Assembly: GCA_029265085.1 (NCBI GenBank)
Contig: JAJUJY010000121.1
Location: forward strand, 1-13,363
Direction of reading: 5' to 3'
Source of the DNA: Chloroflexota bacterium
GTDB taxonomy: Bacteria > Chloroflexota > Anaerolineae > Anaerolineales > Anaerolineaceae
Length of the DNA stretch: 13,363 nt
The notes beneath the pieces were generated by a model. That model saw only the letters and a list, made by a program, of their open reading frames with translations, searched no databases and was not told the origin of the DNA. A program made the translations under genes and the position numbers. Shown here one piece after another: positions 1 through 6,798 of the stretch; position 1 is the stretch's first letter; the number at the start of each line of letters is the position of its first letter.

Positions 1-1471
1 CCTGGAAAGCATTTACACCCACAACCACCTGGTCCTTGCTTTCCACTGCGCGTTGGAACTGGTAAGCAGCATCCTGAATTTCACTCTGCATATAACCACG
101 CTCAATTGAAGCCAGGGCGCCGCCAACTTCATCAATCTTCTTAATATAATCACGAGCGCGATTACAAATTTCATCGGTCAGATATTCGACCACATACGAG
201 CCAGCAAATGGGTCAATCGTATCCGCCACCCCTGACTCATAAGCGATAATTTGCTGCGTCCTTAAAGCCACCCGCACAGATTTTTCCGTTGGCAGCCACA
301 AAGCCTCATCCATACTGTTGGTATGCAAAGATTGTGTTCCGCCAATCACAGCGGCCAATGCCTGGATGGCTACGCGCACAACATTGTTTTCAGGCTGCTG
401 TGCTGTTAAGGTTGAACCGCCTGTTTGGGTATGGAACCGCAGCATCCAGGATTTCGGATCCTCAGCTTTGAAGCGGTCGCGCATAATTTCCGCCCACAAC
501 CGGCGCGCTGCCCGGAACTTCGCTACTTCTTCCAGGAAATTATTATGCGCCGCAAAGAAGAAGGATAACTGTGAAGCAAACTCATCCACCTTCAGTCCAG
601 AATCGATGGCAGCCTGCACATAGGCAATCGCATTAGATAAAGTAAAAGCGACTTCTTGCACCGCAGTTGATCCGGCTTCCCGAATGTGATAACCAGAAAT
701 ACTAATCGTATTCCATCGCGGCACTTTACTTTCGCAATATTTAAAGATGTCGGTGATCAACCGCATCGATGGTTTGGGTGGGAAAATATACGTTCCGCGC
801 GCAACGTATTCTTTTAAGACGTCGTTCTGGATCGTACCCCGCAGCCATTTTTCTTCAACGCCCTGGCGTTTTGCAACCGCAATATACATCGCCAACAAAA
901 TCGCCGCAGGTGCATTAATGGTCATACTGGTGGAAACTTTATCCAATGGAATTTCATGGAAAAGGGTTTCCATATCACGCAGTGAAGAAATTGAAACACC
1001 AACCTTCCCTACCTCACCAAGTGACATTGGATCATCCGCGTCATAACCAATTTGGGTAGGCAAGTCAAAAGCTACGGAAAGGCCAGTTTGACCTTGCTGC
1101 AACAAATAACGATAGCGCTGGTTTGATTCTTCCGCAGAAGCATAACCAGCATATTGGCGCATCGTCCAGAAGCGCCCGCGGTACATCGTTGGCTGCACCC
1201 CGCGTGTAAATGGATATTCACCAGGAAAACCTAATTTTTCCTGATAATCCATCTCACCCGGAACGGCAACCCGGGGAATAGAAATATTGGATGTGGTTTT
1301 AAAATCAGGCTTTCGTTCTGGATATTTGCTGATCAGAGGATTGAGAACTTCATCTTCCCAGCGTTTTCGTTCAGCATCAAGATTCATGTTCAGCCTCGGC
1401 TCGACATTGGTAGAATTTTTAGGATTCGGATTCAGTGCCCACATAGATGCCTGGATGGCATTATCAGACAC
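1..1471 (-). CDS. Methylmalonyl-CoA mutase, catalytic (large) subunit, C-terminus cut by window edge
   Basis: This enzyme interconverts (R)-methylmalonyl-CoA and succinyl-CoA by a B12-dependent radical mechanism, in propionyl-CoA or propionate metabolism. About 490 residues are visible. Family blocks in order: [17 protein letters not shown] (about 86-102), [14 protein letters not shown] (104-117), [15 protein letters not shown] (130-144), [11 protein letters not shown] (212-222), [14 protein letters not shown] (224-237) and SGYHIREAG (259-267). The counterparts of Propionibacterium Tyr89 (Y97), Arg207 (R225) and His244 (H262) are all present, which favours a true methylmalonyl-CoA mutase over isobutyryl- or ethylmalonyl-CoA mutase. 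The cobalamin-binding domain is absent here; in the two-gene form it is a separate subunit, and the missing end (about 60-70 residues in stand-alone large subunits) lies beyond base 1. I chose the GTG at 1471 because AAGGA (1482-1478) sits 6 nt upstream and an in-frame TGA lies shortly before; the ATG at 1444 has no ribosome binding site. Confidence 0.95.
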   Translation of the reverse strand, partial: MSDNAIQASMWALNPNPKNSTNVEPRLNMNLDAERKRWEDEVLNPLISKYPERKPDFKTTSNISIPRVAVPGEMDYQEKLGFPGEYPFTRGVQPTMYRGRFWTMRQYAGYASAEESNQRYRYLLQQGQTGLSVAFDLPTQIGYDADDPMSLGEVGKVGVSISSLRDMETLFHEIPLDKVSTSMTINAPAAILLAMYIAVAKRQGVEEKWLRGTIQNDVLKEYVARGTYIFPPKPSMRLITDIFKYCESKVPRWNTISISGYHIREAGSTAVQEVAFTLSNAIAYVQAAIDSGLKVDEFASQLSFFFAAHNNFLEEVAKFRAARRLWAEIMRDRFKAEDPKSWMLRFHTQTGGSTLTAQQPENNVVRVAIQALAAVIGGTQSLHTNSMDEALWLPTEKSVRVALRTQQIIAYESGVADTIDPFAGSYVVEYLTDEICNRARDYIKKIDEVGGALASIERGYMQSEIQDAAYQFQRAVESKDQVVVGVNAFQ

Positions 1472-1498
1472 AAGAAATCCTTGGGTAGAGGTAAATCA

Positions 1499-1506
1499 AG
1501 TATAAT
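1499..1506. promoter_or_regulatory. Overlapping divergent -10 elements
   Basis: The 8 bases AGTATAAT hold TATAAT on the plus strand (1501-1506) and TATACT on the minus strand (1504-1499). The minus element would start transcription near 1492, giving a 5' leader of about 20 nt that contains the mutase ribosome binding site. The plus element would give the antiporter a leader of about 80 nt. No good -35 is visible at 16-18 nt on either side, so this rests on the -10 boxes only. Confidence 0.4.
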
Positions 1507-1525
1507 CGATCAATTTTAAAAAAAT

Positions 1526-1548
1526 AGTTTACTTTTTTATGGTAAACT
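1526..1548. promoter_or_regulatory. Perfect 7-bp inverted repeat, operator-like
   Basis: AGTTTAC (1526-1532) and GTAAACT (1542-1548) form a perfect inverted repeat with a 9-nt AT-rich spacer, between the divergent mutase and antiporter genes. Half-site centres are 16 nt apart, which would suit a dimeric HTH repressor downstream of the plus-strand -10. The T-rich spacer could also be a weak hairpin loop. The regulator is unknown. Confidence 0.3.
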
Positions 1549-1555
1549 TCGGACA

Positions 1556-1590
1556 AATATCCTGATATTCATTCCTCCCATAAGGATATT
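1556..1590 (+). promoter_or_regulatory. Hairpin enclosing the antiporter ribosome binding site
   Basis: AATATCCT (1556-1563) pairs perfectly with AGGATATT (1583-1590) across a 19-nt loop. The 3' arm holds nearly all of the Shine-Dalgarno sequence AAGGA (1582-1586), which is 7 nt before the ATG at 1594. When folded it would hide the ribosome binding site, so antiporter translation could depend on temperature, ligand or an RNA partner. The stem is AT-rich and its stability is uncertain. Confidence 0.4.
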
Positions 1591-1593
1591 CTT

Positions 1594-2805
1594 ATGACAC
1601 CATTCTTACAGTTTGCTTTTGAAATTGCCATTATATTGTTGGCCGCAAAATTGGCAGGGTTTTTAACTACAAAAATTGGCCAGCCAGCGGTTTTAGGAGA
1701 ATTAATAGTAGGCTTGCTATTGGGTCCTTCGCTGCTTAATATTACTCATTTGAGCTTCATCACGGATGAACACCTGGGTGAAATTATTAAGGAGATAGGT
1801 GAGCTGGGTGTATTAATTTTAATGTTTCTTGCTGGTCTGGAATTGCATTTTTCTGAACTAGCCCAAAACAGCCGCGTTTCAGCTTACAGTGGTATCCTGG
1901 GAGTCGTTGTCCCCGTTGGGCTGGGATTTTTAGCTGGTGAATTATTTGGGCTGGAATTTAATAATGCAATGTTTTTAGGCTTAACCCTCGGAGCAACCAG
2001 TGTTTCCATTTCGGCACAAACCTTAATGGAAATGAAAGTTCTGCGCTCTCGAGTAGGTCTTGGATTGCTTGGCGCAGCTGTCTTTGATGATATTTTGGTC
2101 ATTTTGTTGCTTTCGACCTTCCTGGCATTGGAAGAGGGCGGTTCCGCCATTCAAATCATGACTGTTTTTGGCCGCATGTTGTTATTTCTTGGCTTAGCAG
2201 CAGCGTTTGGCTTGTTCTTACTCCCAAGAATCACCCGAATTGCTAGCAAACTTCCCATCAGTCAAGGTGTGTTAACCCTTGGCCTGATTATTATGTTGGT
2301 TTTTGGACTGGCGGCTGAATTAATTGGCGGTATGGCTGCCATTACCGGAACATTTTTGGCTGGCCTCATGTTTTCACGCACGCCCGAAAAATCCCAATTG
2401 GATAGTGGATTAAGAGCATTAGCTTACAGCTTCTTTGTACCAATCTTTTTCGTGAGTATCGGATTGGATGTTAATATTCGCGAACTTGAATCCAATGCGA
2501 TAGTGATTTTGCTTGTGATCTCCATCATTGCTGTTCTTGGAAAAATAATTGGTGCAGGTCTGGGAGCACGCCTCGGGAAGTTTAGCTGGAAGGAATCTTT
2601 ACAGCTGGGTATCGGCATGGTTTCCAGAGGTGAAGTTGGATTAATTGTTGCTGCAATTGGTCTAAGTTCCGGCCACCTGACCAAAGAAATCTTCTCGGCA
2701 ATTGTTGGCATGGTTCTCATCACAACTATTGCAACCCCACCGATGCTGCGGGCTGCATTTTCCAAGAGACCATCACCACCATCAACCCCAGCAAAAACCA
2801 ATTGA
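1594..2805 (+). CDS. CPA2-family cation:proton antiporter (KefB/NapA-like)
   Basis: This is a polytopic inner-membrane exchanger of the monovalent cation:proton antiporter-2 family; it probably trades Na+ or K+ for H+ in pH and salt homeostasis. It has 403 residues and about 12-13 hydrophobic segments covering nearly its whole length. N-terminal block: GQPAVLGELIVGLLLGPSLL (29-48). Ion-site region: TSVSISAQTL (135-144) followed by the acidic pair D165-D166 in AAVFDDILVILL, matching the paired acidic residues of this fold. Lys317 in VLGKIIGAGLG matches the conserved lysine of electrogenic members such as NapA, and GMVSRGEVGLIVA (341-353) is a C-terminal family motif. There is no TrkA_N/RCK domain; the protein ends in a short Ser/Pro tail, so regulation would have to come from another protein. 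The next gene is P-II-like, 97 nt downstream in the same direction. Start ATG 1594 has AAGGA 7 nt upstream. The transported ion cannot be read from sequence. Confidence 0.92.
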   Translation: MTPFLQFAFEIAIILLAAKLAGFLTTKIGQPAVLGELIVGLLLGPSLLNITHLSFITDEHLGEIIKEIGELGVLILMFLAGLELHFSELAQNSRVSAYSGILGVVVPVGLGFLAGELFGLEFNNAMFLGLTLGATSVSISAQTLMEMKVLRSRVGLGLLGAAVFDDILVILLLSTFLALEEGGSAIQIMTVFGRMLLFLGLAAAFGLFLLPRITRIASKLPISQGVLTLGLIIMLVFGLAAELIGGMAAITGTFLAGLMFSRTPEKSQLDSGLRALAYSFFVPIFFVSIGLDVNIRELESNAIVILLVISIIAVLGKIIGAGLGARLGKFSWKESLQLGIGMVSRGEVGLIVAAIGLSSGHLTKEIFSAIVGMVLITTIATPPMLRAAFSKRPSPPSTPAKTN

Positions 2806-2902
2806 AAGGCCGCAAACTTGCGTTTCCATTACAATTTTGAAAACAGGACTCGCAACCGGCCCATGAAACCAAAAAATGAGGATAACCTTAGGAGAAACGA
2901 CA

Positions 2903-3283
2903 ATGTATCTGGTACTTTTTGTCTTACACGACCCGAATTACCTCGATGAACTGCTAACTGCCTGGGAAAATGCCGGTGTAGGCGGGGTCACCATTTTACC
3001 CAGTACAGGTCTGGCACGTTTCCGTTCAATTGGAGCATTCCGCGACGATCTCCCGTTGATACCAAGCCTTGAGGATTTTCGTGAACATGTGGAGAACTTA
3101 AATCGCACCATATTCACCATTGTACAGGATGATGCGATGGTCGACAAAGTAGTGGAAGCAACTGAAAAAGTGATCGGTGATCTAGACTTACCAAACACCG
3201 GGATTATGACCGTGTTACCTTGCGCCCGTGTTTATGGTCTTAATCGCAAAGACCAATCGCAATTTGAAAACCCCATTGATTGA
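2903..3283 (+). CDS. P-II-like signalling protein (GlnB/GlnK superfamily)
   Basis: This small soluble protein of 126 residues resembles the P-II superfamily, whose trimers sense small effectors and often bind membrane transporters. It starts MYLVLFVLHD, then an amphipathic helix (PNYLDELLTAWENAG, 11-25), then a strand/loop VGGVTILPSTGL (26-37). The middle, FRSIGAFRDDLPLIP (40-54), stands where the P-II T-loop would be but lacks the classical Tyr51 uridylylation context. HVENLNRTIFTIVQDDAMVDKVVEATEKVIGDL (62-94) fits the second strand-helix half, and the end (TGIMTVLPCARVYGL, 99-113) resembles the P-II C-terminal strand. It is therefore P-II-like rather than a canonical GlnB. I placed the start at 2903, not at the in-frame ATG at 2876, because AGGAG (2890-2894) lies 8 nt upstream. 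Lying directly behind an antiporter without a regulatory domain, it may regulate that transporter; this is inference. Confidence 0.75.
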   Translation: MYLVLFVLHDPNYLDELLTAWENAGVGGVTILPSTGLARFRSIGAFRDDLPLIPSLEDFREHVENLNRTIFTIVQDDAMVDKVVEATEKVIGDLDLPNTGIMTVLPCARVYGLNRKDQSQFENPID

Positions 3284-3308
3284 CGAAATGCCTCTCCTTT
3301 GGTAAAAT
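3280..3308 (+). promoter_or_regulatory. Sigma70-type promoter of rplI
   Basis: TTGACG (3280-3285), a 17-nt spacer, then TAAAAT (3303-3308): five of six matches in each box with ideal spacing. The predicted start is near 3315, giving rplI a leader of about 75 nt. The -35 box overlaps the TGA stop codon of the P-II-like gene (3281-3283). Confidence 0.75.
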
Positions 3309-3314
3309 CCATCC

Positions 3315-3343
3315 GCTAAAGGCGTTGTACCCTTCGCCTTAGC
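3315..3343 (+). promoter_or_regulatory. Leader hairpin in the rplI 5' UTR
   Basis: GCTAAAGGCG (3315-3324) pairs with CGCCTTAGC (3335-3343) with one bulged A and a 10-nt loop, starting right at the predicted transcription start. A smaller hairpin follows (CTGC 3344-3347 with GCAG 3354-3357). It may stabilise the mRNA or serve as a regulatory leader. No T-run follows, so it is not an intrinsic terminator. Confidence 0.45.
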
Positions 3344-3389
3344 CTGCAAATTCGCAGAAATCCAAATTGTTAGCTGAAAGGGCTTGAAA

Positions 3390-3914
3390 ATGAAAGTTTT
3401 ATTGATCAAGGACGTTTACAAACTGGGTCGCGCTGGCGATGTCAAAAAAGTTGCTGATGGCTACGGCCGCAACTTCCTCATCCCGCAGGGTTATGCTGTT
3501 CTGGCCACCCCTGGCGCTGCCAAACAGATTGAGAACATTCGCGCCAAAGCGGATTCCCGCCGCGCCGTTCTCAACAATGAAATGAGCGGTGTTGCCAAAT
3601 TGATTGAAGGCATGGTGCTTGCTTTTGCTTCTAAAGCAGGTGAAACCGGAAAACTGTACGGCTCCATCACCACTCAAATGATTGCGGATGCCATCAATAC
3701 AAAATTGGGCACCAAAATTGACCGCCACATGGTGGAAGTTGACCCCATCCGCAACCTTGGCGAACACAAGGCTCAAATTCGCCTGACCGTTGACCTGGTT
3801 CCTTCCGTAAAGGTGATTGTGCACCGCGAAGGTGAAACCGTAAAAATTGCTCAGCCTGCCAAAGAAGCACCTGCTGCTGAAACAGTGGAAACTGCTGACG
3901 AGAGCGCTGAATAA
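3390..3914 (+). CDS. rplI: Large ribosomal subunit protein bL9
   Basis: bL9 binds 23S rRNA near the L1 stalk and helps maintain the reading frame. The N-terminal 23S-binding domain is clear: MKVLLIKDVYKLG, then the family signature GRAGDVKKVADGYGRNFLIP (13-32). The long connecting helix spans about 42-75 and the C-terminal domain about 76-148 (ETGKLYGSITTQMIADAI, 85-102, is typical). At 174 residues it exceeds the usual 148-150 because of an Ala/Glu/Thr-rich acidic tail (about 150-174) that looks disordered. The ATG at 3390 is chosen over the in-frame TTG at 3384 because the signature begins there and AAAGGG (3377-3382) is suitably placed. It is transcribed alone, with its own promoter upstream and a terminator downstream, away from rpsF, ssb and rpsR. 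Confidence 0.98.
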   Translation: MKVLLIKDVYKLGRAGDVKKVADGYGRNFLIPQGYAVLATPGAAKQIENIRAKADSRRAVLNNEMSGVAKLIEGMVLAFASKAGETGKLYGSITTQMIADAINTKLGTKIDRHMVEVDPIRNLGEHKAQIRLTVDLVPSVKVIVHREGETVKIAQPAKEAPAAETVETADESAE

Positions 3915-3936
3915 TTTTTCGGGGAGTAAGGAACAT

Positions 3937-3960
3937 ATGCAACCGGCCATTGTCAGCTGA
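3937..3960 (+). other. Possible 7-codon leader peptide (MQPAIVS)
   Basis: A good ribosome binding region (GGGGAG 3921-3926, AAGGA 3928-3932) precedes an ATG at 3937 that opens a 7-codon ORF ending in TGA at 3958-3960. Its codons lie exactly over the 5' arm of the terminator stem (3940-3949) and the inner stem. A ribosome there would prevent the terminator from folding. It may be chance; no amino-acid bias suggests what would be sensed. Confidence 0.2.
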
Positions 3961-3984
3961 AAGGCTGTTGGCCGGTTGTTATTT
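3940..3984 (+). terminator. Rho-independent terminator after rplI
   Basis: CAACCGGCCA (3940-3949) pairs perfectly with TGGCCGGTTG (3969-3978), with a nested stem CAGC/GCTG (3954-3957, 3964-3967). The tail TTATTT (3979-3984) is a modest U-tract. It separates rplI from the RodZ-like operon. Confidence 0.75.
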
Positions 3985-4005
3985 GATTAAATGATTTGTT
4001 AGAAT
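3976..4005 (+). promoter_or_regulatory. Promoter of the RodZ-like operon, predicting a leaderless mRNA
   Basis: TTGTTA (3976-3981), 18-nt spacer, TAGAAT (4000-4005). Counting the last base of the -10 as -7 puts +1 at 4012, the A of the start codon. No Shine-Dalgarno sequence precedes that ATG. The -35 box overlaps the 3' arm of the rplI terminator. Confidence 0.55.
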
Positions 4006-4011
4006 ACTATC

Positions 4012-5451
4012 ATGATGACCCCAACCGTAGGTGAAAAGCTGCGAAAAGCGCGAGAAGAAAAAAAACTGACCCTTGAACAGGTATCTCAAGGGACGCATAT
4101 TCGCCTGGGGTATTTAAAATCACTCGAAGAAGATGATATTCGTGCGCTGCCTTCTTTGGTGCAGGCACGTGGATTTTTACGCTTAGTTGCAGATTACCTT
4201 GGCTTGCCAGCCCAACCGCTGCTAGATCAAATGGCTGGGAAAAACGCTTCCGTTGAACCATCCCAGGCTCCAGAAAATTCTCCCCAACCAACGTCTCAAT
4301 CTATAGAAGAAGTCCAGCAGGAGCAGAATCAATCCCCTGAAGCTGAAGATATACCGGCAGATGAGGAACCTGCTCATGATCAAAATCTTGAAGAAGATCA
4401 TCCGGCTGAAGAGGCTATCAATTTCAATGAAGCACCGGCCAGTCAACCGGCAGCAGATTCCACTTTAATCTTTCAACAGATTGGGCAAGAATTGCGCCTG
4501 CAGCGCGAACGGCTCAGCCTATCCATTGATGATATCGAACGGTATACCAAGCTCCGCTATCATTATATCCTTGCTCTAGAAAACGGCCAAATTGAAAATC
4601 TCCCTTCCCCTGTTCAGGGGCGCGGTATGTTAAGCAATTACGCTGATTTTCTCAACATGGACACCGAGTCATTACTCCTCCGGTTTGCGGAAGCCCTACA
4701 AACACGCAGAATTGAGAAAATGGCACCGGTAATTGAACAGCAAGAAAAAACCGGCCCAAAAACCACGAAAAAACCAGCAGTTCAAGCATCAGTTTGGAAA
4801 AAAGTATTAACCCCTGATCTGGTCATGGGGGGCAGCATATTTATTTTGCTGGTGGTTTTCATTATTTGGAGCGCAATCCGGGTCACAAGAATCAATTCCG
4901 CCGCCATGGAACCAACGCCTCCCTCCATATCCGAAATGTTAATCATGACGGATACTCCCAGCCCTACCCCAACGCTTAGCGAGGAGCAGCCTCCCGCTGC
5001 CACGGCGAATCCAGTAAACAATCCGGAATCTCCAATCGATCCCAATAATCCAAATGTACCTACTGCAACCCTGCCGCCCATCGGTCGCGGTCCTTTGCAG
5101 GTTTATGTGATAGCTAATCAAAGGGCCTGGATGAAAGTCACCGTGGATGGGAGTGTTGTTTTTGAAGGCAGAACCTCACCAGGAAATGCATATCCATTCT
5201 CTGGAAGTGGTCGAATTGAATTACTCACTGGTAATGGGGCTGCCCTACAAGTTATCTATAACGAAACCGATCTGGGTGTGTTAGGGGTTAGCGGTGAAGT
5301 TGTAAATTTAATCTTTACAATGGACGGGATGGTTAATCCCACACCAGCCTTCACGCCAACCTACACACAAACGTCAGTTCCCACATTTACACCGCAGCCA
5401 ACTGCAACCCAGATTCCACCAACTATAACGCCTTATTTACCAAGCCCATGA
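4012..5451 (+). CDS. RodZ-like membrane protein with two N-terminal HTH domains
   Basis: RodZ-type proteins link the cytoskeleton (MreB) to wall synthesis through a cytoplasmic HTH, one membrane helix and a periplasmic domain. Here (479 residues) the first Cro/C1-like HTH lies at about 6-74 (GEKLRKAREEKKLTLEQVSQ), followed by an acidic Gln/Glu-rich linker (about 80-150). A second, diverged HTH of the same type lies at about 155-228 (GQELRLQRERLSLSIDDIER). One transmembrane helix spans about 271-289 with basic residues before it. A Pro/Thr/Asn-rich extracytoplasmic linker (about 300-358) leads to a beta-rich DUF4115-like domain (about 361-437: PLQVYVIANQRAWMKVTVDG), and the protein ends in a Thr/Pro tail. 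The duplicated HTH is unusual, as RodZ normally has one. The gene is probably leaderless; a second ATG follows at once (ATGATG). Its stop overlaps the rimO start, indicating co-translation. A role in cell shape is inferred from architecture; it could instead be a membrane-bound regulator. Confidence 0.85.
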   Translation: MMTPTVGEKLRKAREEKKLTLEQVSQGTHIRLGYLKSLEEDDIRALPSLVQARGFLRLVADYLGLPAQPLLDQMAGKNASVEPSQAPENSPQPTSQSIEEVQQEQNQSPEAEDIPADEEPAHDQNLEEDHPAEEAINFNEAPASQPAADSTLIFQQIGQELRLQRERLSLSIDDIERYTKLRYHYILALENGQIENLPSPVQGRGMLSNYADFLNMDTESLLLRFAEALQTRRIEKMAPVIEQQEKTGPKTTKKPAVQASVWKKVLTPDLVMGGSIFILLVVFIIWSAIRVTRINSAAMEPTPPSISEMLIMTDTPSPTPTLSEEQPPAATANPVNNPESPIDPNNPNVPTATLPPIGRGPLQVYVIANQRAWMKVTVDGSVVFEGRTSPGNAYPFSGSGRIELLTGNGAALQVIYNETDLGVLGVSGEVVNLIFTMDGMVNPTPAFTPTYTQTSVPTFTPQPTATQIPPTITPYLPSP

Positions 5452-6779
5452 ACGAAAAAACATTTTATCTGGTATCGCTAGGTTGTGCAAAAAATACGGT
5501 TGATTCGACGTCGATGGCCGCCATCTTACAACAAGCTGGCTATCAACCCGTCTTAAAACCAGCCCAGGCAGGTGTATTGATCGTAAACACTTGCGGCTTT
5601 ATTCAGTCTGCCCGTGATGAGTCCATCCAAGAATTAAGATCATTGGCTAAAAGAAAAAAACGCGGCCAGATGTTAATTTGTGCAGGCTGCTTGACAGAAC
5701 GGTATCGAGAGCAAGTTTTGGCAGAAGTTCCAGGTTTGGACGGTATTTTAGGAACGCGCCGTTGGATGGATATTTTGGATGTGATTCAAAAGATACGCAC
5801 CCAGCCGCCACAACCACTGTATCATGTTCCAGAATCTGCCACAGTGGTAGGAAAGGATGAACATGGAGTTTTGCGGGCGGCAGTACAGGGTGCAAGTGCT
5901 TATCTAAAGATCGCTGATGGCTGCCGCAGGCCCTGTGCTTTCTGTTCTATTCCCTTAATCAAAGGGACGCTGGTTAGTCGTCCCATGAACACAATACTCG
6001 ATGAAGCTCGCAAATTACAGGATCAAGGCTTACAAGAGCTGATCTTAATTGCTCAGGACACAACGGATTATGGCAGTGACCTGGGAATAAAAGATGGTCT
6101 GGCAGAGCTGCTGGAAAAATTGGTGATTGCTGCCCCTGACATCCCCTGGATTCGGATTATGTATGCCTATCCAGGTTATGTAACAGACCATTTAATTGAT
6201 GTCATGGCCTCCCAACCACAAATTCTTCCCTATCTGGATATGCCCCTTCAACATGGGCATCCTGACACATTAAAACGTATGCACCGCCCAGCCAATATTG
6301 ATTGGGTGCATAAAACTCTTCAAAAAATGCGCACTGCAATGCCAAACCTGGCCTTTCGCAGCACTTTTATCGTTGGCTACCCAGGGGAAACAGAGCAAGA
6401 ATTTCAAACCCTATTGGATTTCTTATCCGAGATCCAATTTGATCGGGTGGGTGCTTTCACCTTTTCATTTGAACCCGGCACCACCAGCGAACCACTCGGT
6501 GATCCAATTCCAGATGAGGTAAAACAAGAACGGCAGCAGCGTTTAATGCTTCACCAGGAGAAAATATCCCTCTCCAGAAACCAAACCTTTATCAACAAGA
6601 CACTTCCGGTGTTAATTGAAGGGATCGGTGAGGGAATCTCTGTTGGTCGATCTTATCGGGATGCACCCGAAATTGACGGGATGGTTTTTGTTGAAGGTGA
6701 AGCACAGGTAGGTCAAATTGTCCCAGTCCTCATTGGCGGCGCATTACCACATGATCTAACCGGTCAACTTGCTGCTTAA
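5448..6779 (+). CDS. rimO: Ribosomal protein uS12 methylthiotransferase RimO
   Basis: RimO is a radical-SAM enzyme that adds a methylthio group to an aspartate of ribosomal protein uS12 using two iron-sulfur clusters. The 443 residues match the usual length. The N-terminal UPF0004 domain begins with YLVSLGCAKNTVDS (7-20), where Cys13 and the VDS triplet favour RimO over MiaB. Cys49 (VNTCGFI) and Cys81 (CAGCLTER) complete the auxiliary cluster site. The radical-SAM cysteines are C159, C163 and C166 in GCRRPCAFCSIPLIKG. LDMPLQHG (about 264-271), TFIVGYPGETEQEF (about 308-321) and a C-terminal TRAM domain follow (about 375-443, including VLIEGIGEGISVGRSYRDAP). The ATG overlaps the stop of the RodZ-like gene by 4 nt (ATGA). 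The next gene begins 19 nt after the stop. Confidence 0.97.
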   Translation: MNEKTFYLVSLGCAKNTVDSTSMAAILQQAGYQPVLKPAQAGVLIVNTCGFIQSARDESIQELRSLAKRKKRGQMLICAGCLTERYREQVLAEVPGLDGILGTRRWMDILDVIQKIRTQPPQPLYHVPESATVVGKDEHGVLRAAVQGASAYLKIADGCRRPCAFCSIPLIKGTLVSRPMNTILDEARKLQDQGLQELILIAQDTTDYGSDLGIKDGLAELLEKLVIAAPDIPWIRIMYAYPGYVTDHLIDVMASQPQILPYLDMPLQHGHPDTLKRMHRPANIDWVHKTLQKMRTAMPNLAFRSTFIVGYPGETEQEFQTLLDFLSEIQFDRVGAFTFSFEPGTTSEPLGDPIPDEVKQERQQRLMLHQEKISLSRNQTFINKTLPVLIEGIGEGISVGRSYRDAPEIDGMVFVEGEAQVGQIVPVLIGGALPHDLTGQLAA

Positions 6780-6798
6780 TAATTTCACAGGGAGTACG

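Noticed and set aside
1472..1593. A cobalamin riboswitch before the B12-dependent mutase
   Set aside because: The predicted 5' leader is only about 20 nt, no B12-box-like sequence is seen, and the enzyme uses rather than makes B12.
2806..2902. Terminator or promoter between the antiporter and the P-II-like gene
   Set aside because: Only a 4-bp stem (CGCA/TGCG near 2815) without a T-run is present, and no paired -35/-10 boxes were found. The two genes are best treated as cotranscribed.
2876..2902. ATG 2876 as start of the P-II-like protein
   Set aside because: It has no ribosome binding site, and the Shine-Dalgarno AGGAG would fall inside the coding region; ATG 2903 starts directly with the first beta strand.
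3399..3950. A 183-codon open frame on the minus strand across rplI
   Set aside because: It lies wholly opposite an unmistakable bL9 gene, has no family resemblance, and arises from the codon bias of rplI.
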